From: a virus
DNA: 31,408 bases
Direction: 5' to 3' (one strand)
Virus record (IMG/VR): IMGVR_UViG_3300017917_001314
Location: 1-31,408 of that record
The notes under the pieces were generated by a model. That model was not told where the DNA came from and made no database searches. It was given only the letters and a program-made list of their open reading frames with translations. Below are positions 20,966-29,590 of this stretch, piece by piece (positions within the stretch are counted from its first letter, which is position 1; each line of letters starts with the position of its first letter). Both the position numbers and the translations under genes were made by a program.

Positions 20966-21487
20966 TCAACCAGCTGTTTCAAGTGCTGCAGCTACAGTAC
21001 TATTCACTTCATAAAGTTGATCGGGTTCTTTACCCATAAAGTTTAAAGTATATCCCGAACGATCTCCGAACGCTGTACCGCTTCCGCTTTCAGATGCTGC
21101 CATATCTATACCTCTTTCCTTACCAAGCATCCAAAACTTATTATTGTTATCCTTAACAACTGCAATAAGAACGTTTTGAGCTAACAATTTAAGCTCTGTA
21201 TTTACAGCCGCTGAAAGTTTGTTAACAACGATTGTGAGATTTTGCTCGAAAAACAAAGTGCCGTTTTCAGTTGAAACCTGTGGATTATGAGTGAAGTTTC
21301 CTGTTTCTTTTGGAAGTTCATATTTCCAGAAACGCTTACCGCTTGCCTTTGTGATTCCTGTAACCACTCCTGAAGTGTTTGCGGCAATAGATGTAACGTT
21401 ACTTTTTTCGATAAAATAAACCTCGGTAATACCACCTGCGCTGTCTTTACAGTCGAGCGTATATCCGGTTGTTAAAGCACAAGGCAT
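20966..21487 (-). CDS. Probable tail tube (major tail) protein
   Basis: 173 residues, beta-rich with a central helix (NTELKLLAQNVLIAVVKD), then NKFWMLGKERGIDMAASESGSG, a GYTLNFMG strand and a C-terminal Ala-rich end. Small size, fold pattern and place next to the capsid gene fit a tail tube protein. Start MPCALTTGYTLDCKDS. A head-decoration protein is an alternative. It is followed by a strong terminator, which would keep expression of this gene and the capsid gene high. Confidence 0.55.
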   Translation of the reverse strand: MPCALTTGYTLDCKDSAGGITEVYFIEKSNVTSIAANTSGVVTGITKASGKRFWKYELPKETGNFTHNPQVSTENGTLFFEQNLTIVVNKLSAAVNTELKLLAQNVLIAVVKDNNNKFWMLGKERGIDMAASESGSGTAFGDRSGYTLNFMGKEPDQLYEVNSTVAAALETAG

Positions 21488-21504
21488 AATATATTTTTTT
21501 AAGA

Positions 21505-21526
21505 AGGGAGAGTTTTACCCCTCCCT
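21505..21526 (-). promoter_or_regulatory. Hairpin between capsid and tail tube genes
   Basis: AGGGAG (21505-21510) pairs with CTCCCT (21521-21526) over a 10-nt loop. No T-run follows on the minus strand, so it is more likely a processing or stability element than a terminator. Confidence 0.4.
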
Positions 21527-21539
21527 ATTGATTAACTAA

Positions 21540-22517
21540 TTAAGCTTCGAATTTCACGATCTCATCCATGAAGGCGAACTGCACACCGATCTTAAATGAA
21601 GCGTGAAACTTCACATTGCGATCATCTTGTGAATACCACATTTCAAAGCGCTCATCTTCACCTTGAAGATCAACACCCAAGAAGATATTGCTCATTCTGA
21701 AAGCATATATTGCATTAGTACCAGTCAAACCATGTACAGGGATAACTTTGTAAGATGTACCAGGAACGATGAACTCTGTATTAGGATCATTTTTGTCGCT
21801 TCCCAAATTGTAATGGAAAAGATTAAGATCAACATATTTAGCGATTAACAGATCAAAAGTATCCCATCCGCAGAATATGCGAACATCAGACTTTCCTTTG
21901 ATCTTTGCAGGGAGAGCCTTAACAACTGCAAGAACAGCAGCTTTTGCTTTGTCAGCAGTATCGATGCCTGTAATTGGCGCACCTGAACCGTAAAAGCCAG
22001 TTACGTTTGCATTTACTACAGTTGTAGTTGCATCTGTGATCAATTGCTTAATACCTTTGAACTTATTTAAAAGTCCGTTTGTTCCGCCGTATCCAGAACC
22101 TGTAGCCTGCCAGATTGCAACCTCGATAGCTTCAGCAATCTTGCCTGTTTTCAGATTTGTATAATCTTGAGCGAAAGCCATTGTATCGTAATTAGATCCA
22201 GCAGGGAGTGCCTTTTGCAGATACTTTCCTTCAAGATCTTTCGGACAAAGGATTTCCTGAGTTTTGATTTTACCAACAGTCAAAGTGCGTTGGGTAAATT
22301 CAGTTGTACCGGAAGCAGCGAAACCGCAAGAGCTGTCATCTTGAAAGAATACATCAGTATCCATTCTGTTAACAGTTTCAGATCCTTTCACTCCGGTCAT
22401 TACATTTCCTTCAGAAACGATAAGCTGTTGAGTTCTCGCCTCAAACAGCGACTGAGAAACAAGCTGTTGCTCATTTTGCTCTACATAAGCCGTAAGGCCA
22501 GTTACTAAAAAAGCCAT
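21540..22517 (-). CDS. Major capsid protein
   Basis: 325 residues. The sequence has the features of a HK97-fold capsid subunit of the Bacteroidetes-phage type: a helical N-arm (YVEQNEQQLVSQSLFEART), an E-loop/spine region, then KIKGKSDVRIFCGWDTFDLL, FIVPGTSYKVIPVHGL, YAFRMSNIFLGVDLQGEDE and a C-terminal KIGVQFAFMDEIVKFEA. It follows the scaffold gene by 2 nt. No signs of an N-terminal delta domain, in keeping with a separate scaffold. Confidence 0.75.
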   Translation of the reverse strand: MAFLVTGLTAYVEQNEQQLVSQSLFEARTQQLIVSEGNVMTGVKGSETVNRMDTDVFFQDDSSCGFAASGTTEFTQRTLTVGKIKTQEILCPKDLEGKYLQKALPAGSNYDTMAFAQDYTNLKTGKIAEAIEVAIWQATGSGYGGTNGLLNKFKGIKQLITDATTTVVNANVTGFYGSGAPITGIDTADKAKAAVLAVVKALPAKIKGKSDVRIFCGWDTFDLLIAKYVDLNLFHYNLGSDKNDPNTEFIVPGTSYKVIPVHGLTGTNAIYAFRMSNIFLGVDLQGEDERFEMWYSQDDRNVKFHASFKIGVQFAFMDEIVKFEA

Positions 22518-22519
22518 CT

Positions 22520-23116
22520 TTATTTGTTTTTAAATTGTGAAACGAAATTTGAATAATTGCGAATGCGGTCAGCCTTTGTTTCAACGCTAACCTTTTTAAA
22601 GTTGTTAGGAACTTCAGCCGGTGCTTGAGAAGGTACGTTAACCAAAGTATCAACAAGCTGAATAAGTCCCTGCATTGCTTCGCTTTGCTTACTGAATGCA
22701 GCTTTCAGACCTTCGTAATCAGATTGTAAAGCAGAAAAACTTTGCTCACTTGCGGCGATTCTGTTTTCAATCTCCGCAAACTTTGCAGACATTTTTGCTT
22801 TCTCTTCATCCTTTTTTTCTTCCATATCCTTGCCGCTTTCAATTTCAACTTCAACCTTTTCCTCAACTTCTTTCGGTTTTATTTCAGCAATTACACCACC
22901 TTCAGAAAGTACGATTTCAGTGCCATCTGCTAAAGTGTGTTCACCAGCCGGAGCAGGTGTACCATCTTCGAGTGTAACGATACCGCCAACTTCCAAAGCT
23001 GAAACCATGATTTTAGTACCATCCTCCAAAGTGTAACTTGGTGCGGCTGCTGTTTCTTCTTGAAAAACAAGTTTTTTAACCTGTGCTAAAAGTTCGATCG
23101 GATTCTTCATGCCCAT
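22520..23116 (-). CDS. Scaffold-like protein
   Basis: 198 residues, acidic. Residues about 25-80 are beta-like Gly-rich repeats (YTLEDGTKIMVSALEVGGIV, TLEDGTPAPAGEHTLADGTE). Residues about 85-165 are a long charged coiled coil (EEKKDEEKAKMSAKFAEIEN, SEQSFSALQSDYEGLKAAFS). A basic C-terminus (ADRIRNYSNFVSQFKNK) is the usual capsid-binding end of scaffolds. It lies 2 nt upstream of the capsid gene and downstream of the origin-like gap. Confidence 0.65.
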   Translation of the reverse strand: MGMKNPIELLAQVKKLVFQEETAAAPSYTLEDGTKIMVSALEVGGIVTLEDGTPAPAGEHTLADGTEIVLSEGGVIAEIKPKEVEEKVEVEIESGKDMEEKKDEEKAKMSAKFAEIENRIAASEQSFSALQSDYEGLKAAFSKQSEAMQGLIQLVDTLVNVPSQAPAEVPNNFKKVSVETKADRIRNYSNFVSQFKNK

Positions 23117-23195
23117 ATATACCGAAACCTAAAAAAACTGGACATTTACCAATGAAAAACAAAAAATTTGCTGTTTAAATATTTATATTTTAATC

Positions 23196-23235
23196 TTCAT
23201 TTATATTTTCATTTTCATTTTCATTTTCCATATGT
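23196..23235 (-). repeat. 40-bp inverted copy of the initiator-gene repeat
   Basis: Perfect reverse complement of 4556-4595. In the minus-strand reading it gives MENENENENINED and then a stop, so the copy carries 13 codons of the linker of the replisome organizer without any function as a gene. Confidence 0.9.
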
Positions 23236-23278
23236 GAAACATATGTTTTACATATGATTAACATATGTTATTCATATC
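23229..23278 (-). repeat. CATATG iteron array in the late region
   Basis: CATATG at 23229, 23240, 23251 and 23262 and a degenerate CATATC at 23273, all exactly 11 bp apart, the same unit and phase as at 4524-4562. Confidence 0.85.
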
Positions 23279-23310
23279 TTTTACTTTATTTATTTTATTT
23301 ACTTTACTTT

Positions 23311-23360
23311 GTTGAACGGCTGTTAAACGACCGTTGAACGACCGTTGAACGACTGCTGAA
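23311..23360. repeat. GTTGAACGACC 11-bp tandem array
   Basis: Four units with consensus GTTGAACGRCY at 23311, 23322, 23333 and 23344, then a partial GCTGAA at 23355. Period is 11 bp, the same as the CATATG array next to it but with an unrelated, GC-richer unit. It ends just before the glycosyltransferase stop codon. Confidence 0.85.
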
Positions 23361-23363
23361 AAA

Positions 23364-24368
23364 TTAACTCAATAACTTTAAAAAAGCCGCTTTTCTTTTT
23401 TCATTTATTTCATTGAAATTGAAGTACTTAGCGCAGTATGTATGCAATAAAACTCCAAGTTCATCGCGCATATCTTTATCGTTAACTAATTCGTTAACAT
23501 ATTTAAGCCAGTCACTGCTTTTTTTGACATATTTTACGACATCTTCAGGAAAATCTAAGTAAGGATCGACATGAGAAACAATAGCCGGTATTGCCTTTCC
23601 GGCAGCCTCTAAAAGTTTAATATTCGACTTATAAGCATTAAAATTATTCTTAACCAATGGTACTAACATGATGTCAGAATGTTTGAACATTTCGTAGTAA
23701 TTAAACACTTCCATGCCACGAATTAACATGTGCGGCAAAGACTGGTCCGCTGTGAAATAGTTAGCCATCCTATGCCAGTAATAACGCTCCGTATCGTTAG
23801 AATCTGCAAAGCCACCCATCACCATTTGAATGTTTCCTGATAGTTTTTTGAGTGGCGCTTGTAGTAACTTTAAATCCTGTTCGTGTGTTATGCCACCTGC
23901 CCAAAACAATTTGACAGCATCGGTAACAACCCTTTCGCCGTTAAATTGAAGCCGCCCGTAAGGTATCGCATTCGGTAATATTTGAACGTTCTTATTATGC
24001 GCATAAATAGCGTCTGCTAGCCTTTCATGAGTGCAAGTAACTAAATCAGCTTCTCTCATGTGGTGTATCAAACGTGCCGCAAAATTTGAAGCGTTGTAAC
24101 CTTCATACATCAAATGATCGTGCGATAAAATCCAATAGTCATCCACATCGACAACCAATTTAAACCCTTTCTGCTTTCGCCTTTCAATTAGGTTTTCAGG
24201 TTCCCAAATGCGATTAATAAAAACTATATCATAATCGTGTTCCTCCCATTGTTCATCAGTCATCGAATCGGTAATTCTGCCGTATTCCTTTTCCATTAAC
24301 GAGATCGGAAGCATAAGCCTGTGATAACCACAGCCGCTAAATTTTTGTGTTAGTGTTAGGATTTTCAT
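23364..24368 (-). CDS. GT-B-type glycosyltransferase
   Basis: 334 residues. The N-terminal half has an HRLMLPISLM start, DYDIVFINRIWEP and KLVVDVDDYWILSHDH, then ADLVTCTHERLAD and VQILPNAIPYGR. The C-terminal half has LFWAGGITHEQDL, DIMLVPLVKNNFNAYKSNIKLLEAAG and AIPAIVSHV, the acceptor and nucleotide-sugar patterns of family GT4-like enzymes. It could modify virion proteins or the host surface. It stands between the XkdF-like head gene and the scaffold gene, bounded by a terminator upstream and the origin-like gap downstream, like a separately controlled insertion. Confidence 0.8.
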   Translation of the reverse strand: MKILTLTQKFSGCGYHRLMLPISLMEKEYGRITDSMTDEQWEEHDYDIVFINRIWEPENLIERRKQKGFKLVVDVDDYWILSHDHLMYEGYNASNFAARLIHHMREADLVTCTHERLADAIYAHNKNVQILPNAIPYGRLQFNGERVVTDAVKLFWAGGITHEQDLKLLQAPLKKLSGNIQMVMGGFADSNDTERYYWHRMANYFTADQSLPHMLIRGMEVFNYYEMFKHSDIMLVPLVKNNFNAYKSNIKLLEAAGKAIPAIVSHVDPYLDFPEDVVKYVKKSSDWLKYVNELVNDKDMRDELGVLLHTYCAKYFNFNEINEKRKAAFLKLLS

Positions 24369-24384
24369 ATCAATAAATACGAAT

Positions 24385-24415
24385 AAAAAACCCCACCCGT
24401 AAAAACAGGCAGGGG
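24385..24415 (-). terminator. Terminator between the XkdF-like and glycosyltransferase genes
   Basis: CCCC (24415-24412 read on the minus strand) pairs with GGGG (24394-24391) with an imperfect inner stem, followed by six T (24390-24385). It lies 34 bp after the XkdF-like stop and 17 bp before the glycosyltransferase start. Confidence 0.6.
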
Positions 24416-24448
24416 AGTTGTAAACCTAAACCAAACACAAAAACAAAA

Positions 24449-25480
24449 TTAAAAGTCTCTCAATAAATCTCTTAACTTTTCAATGATCTCTTCTTCTTTC
24501 ATTCGCATCTTAACCTCCGTCATATCAAACATACCCTCAACACTAAACCCTTTAAACGTGCCATCTTTTACCTTCGCCCACGTTTCATCATTCATAACCT
24601 TTGCACCTAAAAACCATGTGCCGTCAGGTAGGTCTTCAAACTGCTTCATTTTGGGTATGCCTTTACTTTCATCTGCTATCCAAGACATGAAAAAAGTAAT
24701 CCCTTCTACAGGCTTTGTATGCATCTCATTTGCGCTTTGCTGAAACCCTTTTGCGTAAAACTTCAAAGCGATCGTTTCAATAGTCTTTTTGTCAAAGAAA
24801 ACATAGTATTCACCTGTTTCATCACGTCTATAAATAGGCATATCCGGAATCATTGCCGGGCCAACTACAATACGTTCTTCACTATTTACAACAGAAAAAG
24901 CATGCATCTTTTGGCGATCTATTTGCTCAAGTTTACGCTGCGCCCACTCGATGCCAGCATCACCACCCCAAGCTAACCACATAAGCCGTCCGCAACCGTC
25001 CCCTAATTCCTTTTGTGAGTTTTGTCTGTGCCTTTCAAATGCTGCCATTCGTGCAATCGTGTCACGTGTTATCGGCTCACCTTTTGCTAATTGATTCGCC
25101 CTTGCTTTGCCAACAGGTGTACCACATTCACCCCATCCGTTTTCCTCAGCCCACCTCAAAGCTATCTTTGCGTTTTCACTTGCCTGTTTTGGATAGTCGC
25201 TGTAGCTTTCCTGAAAGTTCTCATTTCGAGAACTCCATTTGCTGTAACAGATAGCAGCCGCCTGTTCTTGATCTTTGCCCTCACCTACCATGTACGAAAT
25301 ACAGCTAGGTATAAATTCCTCTTCTGATTCGCCTGCTTTCGGCTCAACAAACAACTGTTTTTCAAATGCAAAGAAGTTTTCACCTATTGCCGGAATGTCA
25401 ACAAGTGCCACCGCGTTAACTTCCTGTGTGGCGTTTTCGTCTTCTTTTATCGTTAATCTAAATAATGGTAAATTTTCCAT
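24449..25480 (-). CDS. XkdF-type head maturation/prohead protein
   Basis: 343 residues in three parts. Residues about 50-85 hold FIPSCISYMVGEGKDQEQAA then AICYSKW, common in XkdF-like proteins. Residues about 95-175 (KIALRWAEENGWGECGTPVG, CGRLMWLAWGGDAGIEWAQR) are a small helical domain also seen in other phage head proteins. Residues about 180-325 are the XkdF domain (VVGPAMIPDMPIYRRDETGE, EITFFMSW-type strand, DLPDGTWFLGAKVMNDETWA, FKGFSVEGMF). XkdF of PBSX is a putative head protease. Starts 1 nt after the tape measure stop. Confidence 0.75.
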   Translation of the reverse strand: MENLPLFRLTIKEDENATQEVNAVALVDIPAIGENFFAFEKQLFVEPKAGESEEEFIPSCISYMVGEGKDQEQAAAICYSKWSSRNENFQESYSDYPKQASENAKIALRWAEENGWGECGTPVGKARANQLAKGEPITRDTIARMAAFERHRQNSQKELGDGCGRLMWLAWGGDAGIEWAQRKLEQIDRQKMHAFSVVNSEERIVVGPAMIPDMPIYRRDETGEYYVFFDKKTIETIALKFYAKGFQQSANEMHTKPVEGITFFMSWIADESKGIPKMKQFEDLPDGTWFLGAKVMNDETWAKVKDGTFKGFSVEGMFDMTEVKMRMKEEEIIEKLRDLLRDF

Positions 25481-25481
25481 G

Positions 25482-27584
25482 TTATCCTATCCTTGCATTA
25501 CGCTCAAGGTATGCGTTTCTTTGATTGTTATTTTGTATGTCTGAATTCATTACGTATGCCCTTAAAGACTGATTGCCTAAGTTGTTTATTGCCATTGAGT
25601 TTAACGCCTGCCCTTGCACAGCCGGTGACAAAGTAGGTGACAAAGGAGCATTCATATTTCCGGGAGGTGGAGGAGGCGGAGGAGGTGCGCCGCCGCCAGT
25701 ATTTCCTCCTTGAAATTTTTGCTGTGATATTTTTGCAACATTTGCTAAACCAGCTGCAATAGCCACACCAGCTGCAATAAAAGGCTGTGCAGGAAATAAA
25801 ACAGTAGCAGGATTTAAAGCAGCTTGTCTAAATATACTATTTGCGGCAGCATATGTATCAACAATAGCCTGTGATATATTTAATGCCTTTTGTATGTTAA
25901 ATATTTTTCGAGCATTCTTTTCATTATCGCCTGCAAAAGCACCAACTAAATTAGATAAAGCTCCTAATGATTGTGAAACAGCTTGCAACTTTGCATTCTC
26001 AATTTCTACTGTTCGCTGTAGTTCTTTTTGTTTATTCTTTTCATCAATAGCGCCTAATTCCTGCGCTTCTTTTTCTTTTAATGCTTTTAATAAAGTTAAT
26101 TTTTGCTCTTCAGTTAAATTCTCATTTGCTAATATTGAAGCTCTTTGTTCGGCATATTTTATATTTAACTGCTCAATTTCTTTTTGTGTTTCATCTTGTA
26201 TTCCAGATAATCTAGTTTCTGATGTGATTTTATTTAATTGATCTTGAAAATCTTTTTCTTTTTTAAGATCAGCCGCCTTTTTATCATTTTCTTCTTTATC
26301 GTATTTATCATTAATCTCTTTTCTTTTTAAACGATATGATTCATCAAAAGCAGATCTATCTTTAACGCCTGCGGCTATTAACTTTTTTTCTTCCTCAATC
26401 CTTTTTGTTTCTAAATCTAAAAGTTCAGCATCTCTTTGAGACATCAATGCTTTTCTAGATTCATATAAAATTTTATCAGATTCTTCTTTTGTTTTTGCAG
26501 CTTTATCATCTGATTCTTTTACGGCCTTATTTCTATCTTCAGAAGATTTTTTGTCAATATCTCGTAATTGTAATTGAAAACCAGCTCTTTGGTTTTTTAA
26601 TTCTAATAACGCTTTTTCTTGTTCTTTAATAGATGCGTCACCTTCAGCCTTTACTTCTTTCGGATCAAATACTAATGATGCTAAACCTCCAGTAAACTTT
26701 CCGTATAAATCTAAATTCTTCCCAACCGCACTACCAATTAAATCAATACCTTTTAACAAAGCAGATATAGGTGCTGTGACAAATGTTATGATTCCCTGTA
26801 ATATATCTTTATTACGTTGTGCGGCTGCAACTTGCGCCTTTTGCGTTTCAATGCTATTCTTTAAATTTATTTCAGCCGCTTTTATCGCTTCATCTGTCTG
26901 CCCTACTTTAAGTTTTAAAATATCCGTTTCGCTTTTACCTTGCAGCTTTAATATGTTTTCCTGTGAACTTATTGCATTTAGCTTTTCCTTTTGCGCTTTT
27001 AAGTTAGCTTCCGATTCTTTATTTAACTTTTTCTGTTCCTCACTAACACCGCTTACAGCTGCTTTTATGTCATCCCAATATGCAACAATAGTACCTAATG
27101 CAATTACAAGCGCACCGATACCGATAGATCCGATAGCCGCCTTAATGCCATTAAAAGCCCTTACAGCTACTATTTTAAGTTCATCAAATGCTTTACCTAA
27201 ATCACCAATTTGGCTAAGTCCTTGGCTTAATGCCATAGCACCCTGTACCTTAACTAATGTTTTTTGTAGATCATCACTTTCTTCACCCACCAATGCCATT
27301 GCTCCCTGTACAGCAGAAAAACCAGCAGCCACCTGTGAAGCCGCATTTGAAAAAGCTTTGAATTTATTTCCGGGATCAAATAAATCTGCTTGTTCTTTTG
27401 CATCTTGAATCCTATCTTTTAAATCAGCAATTTTACGTGCGGCTTCCATCGCTTGAGGCGAAGTCTTACCAAACTGCTCCTGCATTACTATTAAATCGCT
27501 TGTAGCTTCTTTAATAGCTTTGCGCATATCTCCTATAGACTTAAACTCTACATTTACACTTGCACCTACTTCAGTCTTAGCCAT
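25482..27584 (-). CDS. Tail tape measure protein
   Basis: 700 residues from the ATG at 27584, which overlaps the upstream stop by 8 nt. Start ASVNVEFKSIGDMRKAIKEA, long helices with Gln/Lys, hydrophobic stretches near residues 148-168 (IGIGALVIALGTIVAYW) and 255-290, then a coiled coil of more than 200 residues (KKSSEDRNKAVKESDDKAAK, EEQKLTLLKALKEKEAQE), and a Gly/Pro-rich end with eight prolines. Large helical protein with internal membrane-like segments between tail genes is the profile of a tape measure, which sets tail length. Two plus-strand open frames across it are mirror artefacts. Confidence 0.8.
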   Translation of the reverse strand: MAKTEVGASVNVEFKSIGDMRKAIKEATSDLIVMQEQFGKTSPQAMEAARKIADLKDRIQDAKEQADLFDPGNKFKAFSNAASQVAAGFSAVQGAMALVGEESDDLQKTLVKVQGAMALSQGLSQIGDLGKAFDELKIVAVRAFNGIKAAIGSIGIGALVIALGTIVAYWDDIKAAVSGVSEEQKKLNKESEANLKAQKEKLNAISSQENILKLQGKSETDILKLKVGQTDEAIKAAEINLKNSIETQKAQVAAAQRNKDILQGIITFVTAPISALLKGIDLIGSAVGKNLDLYGKFTGGLASLVFDPKEVKAEGDASIKEQEKALLELKNQRAGFQLQLRDIDKKSSEDRNKAVKESDDKAAKTKEESDKILYESRKALMSQRDAELLDLETKRIEEEKKLIAAGVKDRSAFDESYRLKRKEINDKYDKEENDKKAADLKKEKDFQDQLNKITSETRLSGIQDETQKEIEQLNIKYAEQRASILANENLTEEQKLTLLKALKEKEAQELGAIDEKNKQKELQRTVEIENAKLQAVSQSLGALSNLVGAFAGDNEKNARKIFNIQKALNISQAIVDTYAAANSIFRQAALNPATVLFPAQPFIAAGVAIAAGLANVAKISQQKFQGGNTGGGAPPPPPPPPGNMNAPLSPTLSPAVQGQALNSMAINNLGNQSLRAYVMNSDIQNNNQRNAYLERNARIG

Positions 27585-29589
27585 TATCAATTATTTTTAA
27601 AAGTTCAACCTTTACAAGTTCATTATTCGTTACATCGTAATCACTTACCTTATTCAACCGAAACCGCACCCCGTCAATAAATACTGCTTTACTGAAATCT
27701 AATTGCGCTATGTCCAATGGTTTCAAATACACGTGACATGTCAATAGCTTACTATCTTTGTCCGCTATTTCGGCAATGTAGCTACTCCAAAACCTGTTAA
27801 AAAGATTCTGTGAAGGGTACGTGCTGGCTGTAAAGTAAACCTCACTAGGTGCGCCAAAATTAAGATCCTGTGTAGGATTAATCGGATCGTCTAAATGACC
27901 AGCATACCCATAAGAAGTCTTTGCGTATGGTGTTTCACCTCCAATAATATTCCAACTATTACATGAAAGTTTTTTGCTGAATAGAATCCTTATGTTTGAA
28001 TCCATCCTATCTTCAGCAGATAACTCATTCGACTTTTTGTATATAGGAACTACATATTTGTCATTGTTTTCATATTTTACCAATGGCGAAGATGCAAAGA
28101 TTATCTCTGTAGTTTGTTTGTCGTTTGAAAACTGAAAACCAGTATCGAACTGCCTATCTGCATAATTCTGATTAAACTTCTTGCGATAGCTTTCGTTGTA
28201 AAAATCAGAATCATCTTTGTACTTATATTCAAATATCCTTCCGTTTAAATTACCCATAGGTACGATATGCCAGCTTTTATCACGTGCCACCTTGTAAGTC
28301 CAGTCGATGTCAGTACCACTCATAAAATCGACATACGGCTCAATTAAAAGCGTTTTCTCATTTAACCTATCTTCCGTAATATACAGGTTAAACATCTTAA
28401 TCAAAGACGCTAAAAAGTCTTTTTGAAATATACCTTTCGGGATGCTATCATTAACAAAAAGCTGTGAACCGTATTGGGCAAGTACAGGTACAGGTGTTTC
28501 AGTTAATATCGTAATATTTCCGGTATAATACATTTCAGCACCTATTGTAAGATCCGCAAACCTTACTGAAATAGTATCACCAACAGATAACCCTACATTC
28601 TCGATATTAAGGGTATGCGTACCGATTGCTCCGAATGTTATTTCTTTTATAGTAGTGCTTCCCTTTCTTATTTGAATCCTTGCATCATTTGCAAAACCAT
28701 CATAACTCTCAACATTTATTTGAACAGTTATATTGGCATTGATCCCTGTAGAACCTCCTAAGGTAAATGTTTCACTATCTGATGTAGTGAATAATCCTAA
28801 ATCACCAAAAACAAAAGGTATCGTATAAGTGCGGCCTGTAAACGTCTGATTCTCATCTGCATTCCTATCTAGTGCAATTGGATCATTATTTGTCAATTCC
28901 TTTGCATTGTGCGGAATGATTAAAGACTTGAAATAGCTTGTATTAAAAAAATTTGATGTATAAGTATAGCCAGCCGCCTGAAACATTTTATCAATATACT
29001 CCTTCACATAAAAAGCAGGACGCAAAGTACCTACATTGTAATCACCTTGATTCGCTACTATATCTGTTTCACGATATAATCCGTAATCTATTAACGGATA
29101 AAAGTAACCGCTGCCGGGTGTGTTATCCCAACTGTTTGAAATATTTGTGTGTGTATAAGCATGATCGTACGCGCTAAAATCTAAATCCTCTAACTTCTTA
29201 TTGCTAATCTGAGACATTAAGCCAGAAAGCTCACCGAACAAAGCACCTTCGTATTCGAGCATGTCACCTTCCTTTATTATACCAGTTAGTCTAAAAACAC
29301 CACGCAAAACCAACAACCCATTTAACCTTAACTCAGCCCTGCTTGTTTGTGCCACATTGAAAGCAGCACCGATGTTAGGCTGACCGGGTGAATACGGATT
29401 ATTACTACCCATTTCAGCAATATGCCCAAATATTGTATCGTTGTTTCCTGTACCGGGCAAAACAATCTGCTTACTGAATGATGTTTCACGTGAAGCAAAA
29501 TTGCGTATGTCATCAATAGCATATGTTAACTGAATGCTGATGTCATCGTTAATATCTGCCCTTTGCCCTTCTATAAACAGTTCGTACAT
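27577..29589 (-). CDS. Tail tip / baseplate protein
   Basis: 670 residues, beta-rich. It starts MYELFIEGQRADINDDISIQ with FASRETSFSKQIVLPGTGNN, followed by YEGALFGELSGLMSQISNKK, YVKEYIDKMFQAAGYTYTS and a C-terminal FIDGVRFRLNKVSDYDVTNN. I recognise this as a common tail protein of Bacteroidetes siphoviruses that probably sits at the tail tip near the tape measure. It lies directly upstream of the tape measure gene and overlaps it by 8 nt. Exact role (hub or distal tail) is not decided. Confidence 0.65.
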   Translation of the reverse strand: MYELFIEGQRADINDDISIQLTYAIDDIRNFASRETSFSKQIVLPGTGNNDTIFGHIAEMGSNNPYSPGQPNIGAAFNVAQTSRAELRLNGLLVLRGVFRLTGIIKEGDMLEYEGALFGELSGLMSQISNKKLEDLDFSAYDHAYTHTNISNSWDNTPGSGYFYPLIDYGLYRETDIVANQGDYNVGTLRPAFYVKEYIDKMFQAAGYTYTSNFFNTSYFKSLIIPHNAKELTNNDPIALDRNADENQTFTGRTYTIPFVFGDLGLFTTSDSETFTLGGSTGINANITVQINVESYDGFANDARIQIRKGSTTIKEITFGAIGTHTLNIENVGLSVGDTISVRFADLTIGAEMYYTGNITILTETPVPVLAQYGSQLFVNDSIPKGIFQKDFLASLIKMFNLYITEDRLNEKTLLIEPYVDFMSGTDIDWTYKVARDKSWHIVPMGNLNGRIFEYKYKDDSDFYNESYRKKFNQNYADRQFDTGFQFSNDKQTTEIIFASSPLVKYENNDKYVVPIYKKSNELSAEDRMDSNIRILFSKKLSCNSWNIIGGETPYAKTSYGYAGHLDDPINPTQDLNFGAPSEVYFTASTYPSQNLFNRFWSSYIAEIADKDSKLLTCHVYLKPLDIAQLDFSKAVFIDGVRFRLNKVSDYDVTNNELVKVELLKIIDNG

Positions 29590-29590
29590 A

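Larger units (their letters stand above)
23117..23363. other. Origin-like intergenic region (second putative origin)
   Basis: This 247-bp gap in the late operon has, in order: AT-rich DNA (23157-23228) with GAAAAT repeats, a CATATG iteron array (23229-23278), a T/A-rich tract (23279-23310), and a second 11-bp array of GTTGAACGACC type (23311-23354). Its first part is a reversed copy of the iteron region in the replisome-organizer gene. Both arrays have 11-bp periods. There is no reading frame of note. The layout is that of an iteron replication origin, although partition, recombination or late control sites could look similar. Confidence 0.6.

Noticed and set aside
22696-23036. Plus-strand frames opposite the scaffold gene
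   Set aside because: Phe/Leu/Gln- or Ser/Pro-rich antisense of a coiled coil; no start context and no neighbours on that strand.
23229-23360. CRISPR array
   Set aside because: The repeats are 11-bp tandem units without unique spacers of 25-40 bp, and no cas-like genes are near.
26776-27408. Plus-strand open frame of 210 codons opposite the tape measure gene
   Set aside because: Mirror image of a helical, low-stop coding region; its Ser/Ala/Phe/Cys-rich product is typical of antisense artefacts.
20966-27584. Frameshifted tail assembly chaperone pair
   Set aside because: These are normally between tail tube and tape measure; here capsid, scaffold and glycosyltransferase genes lie between, and I see no slippery overlap.
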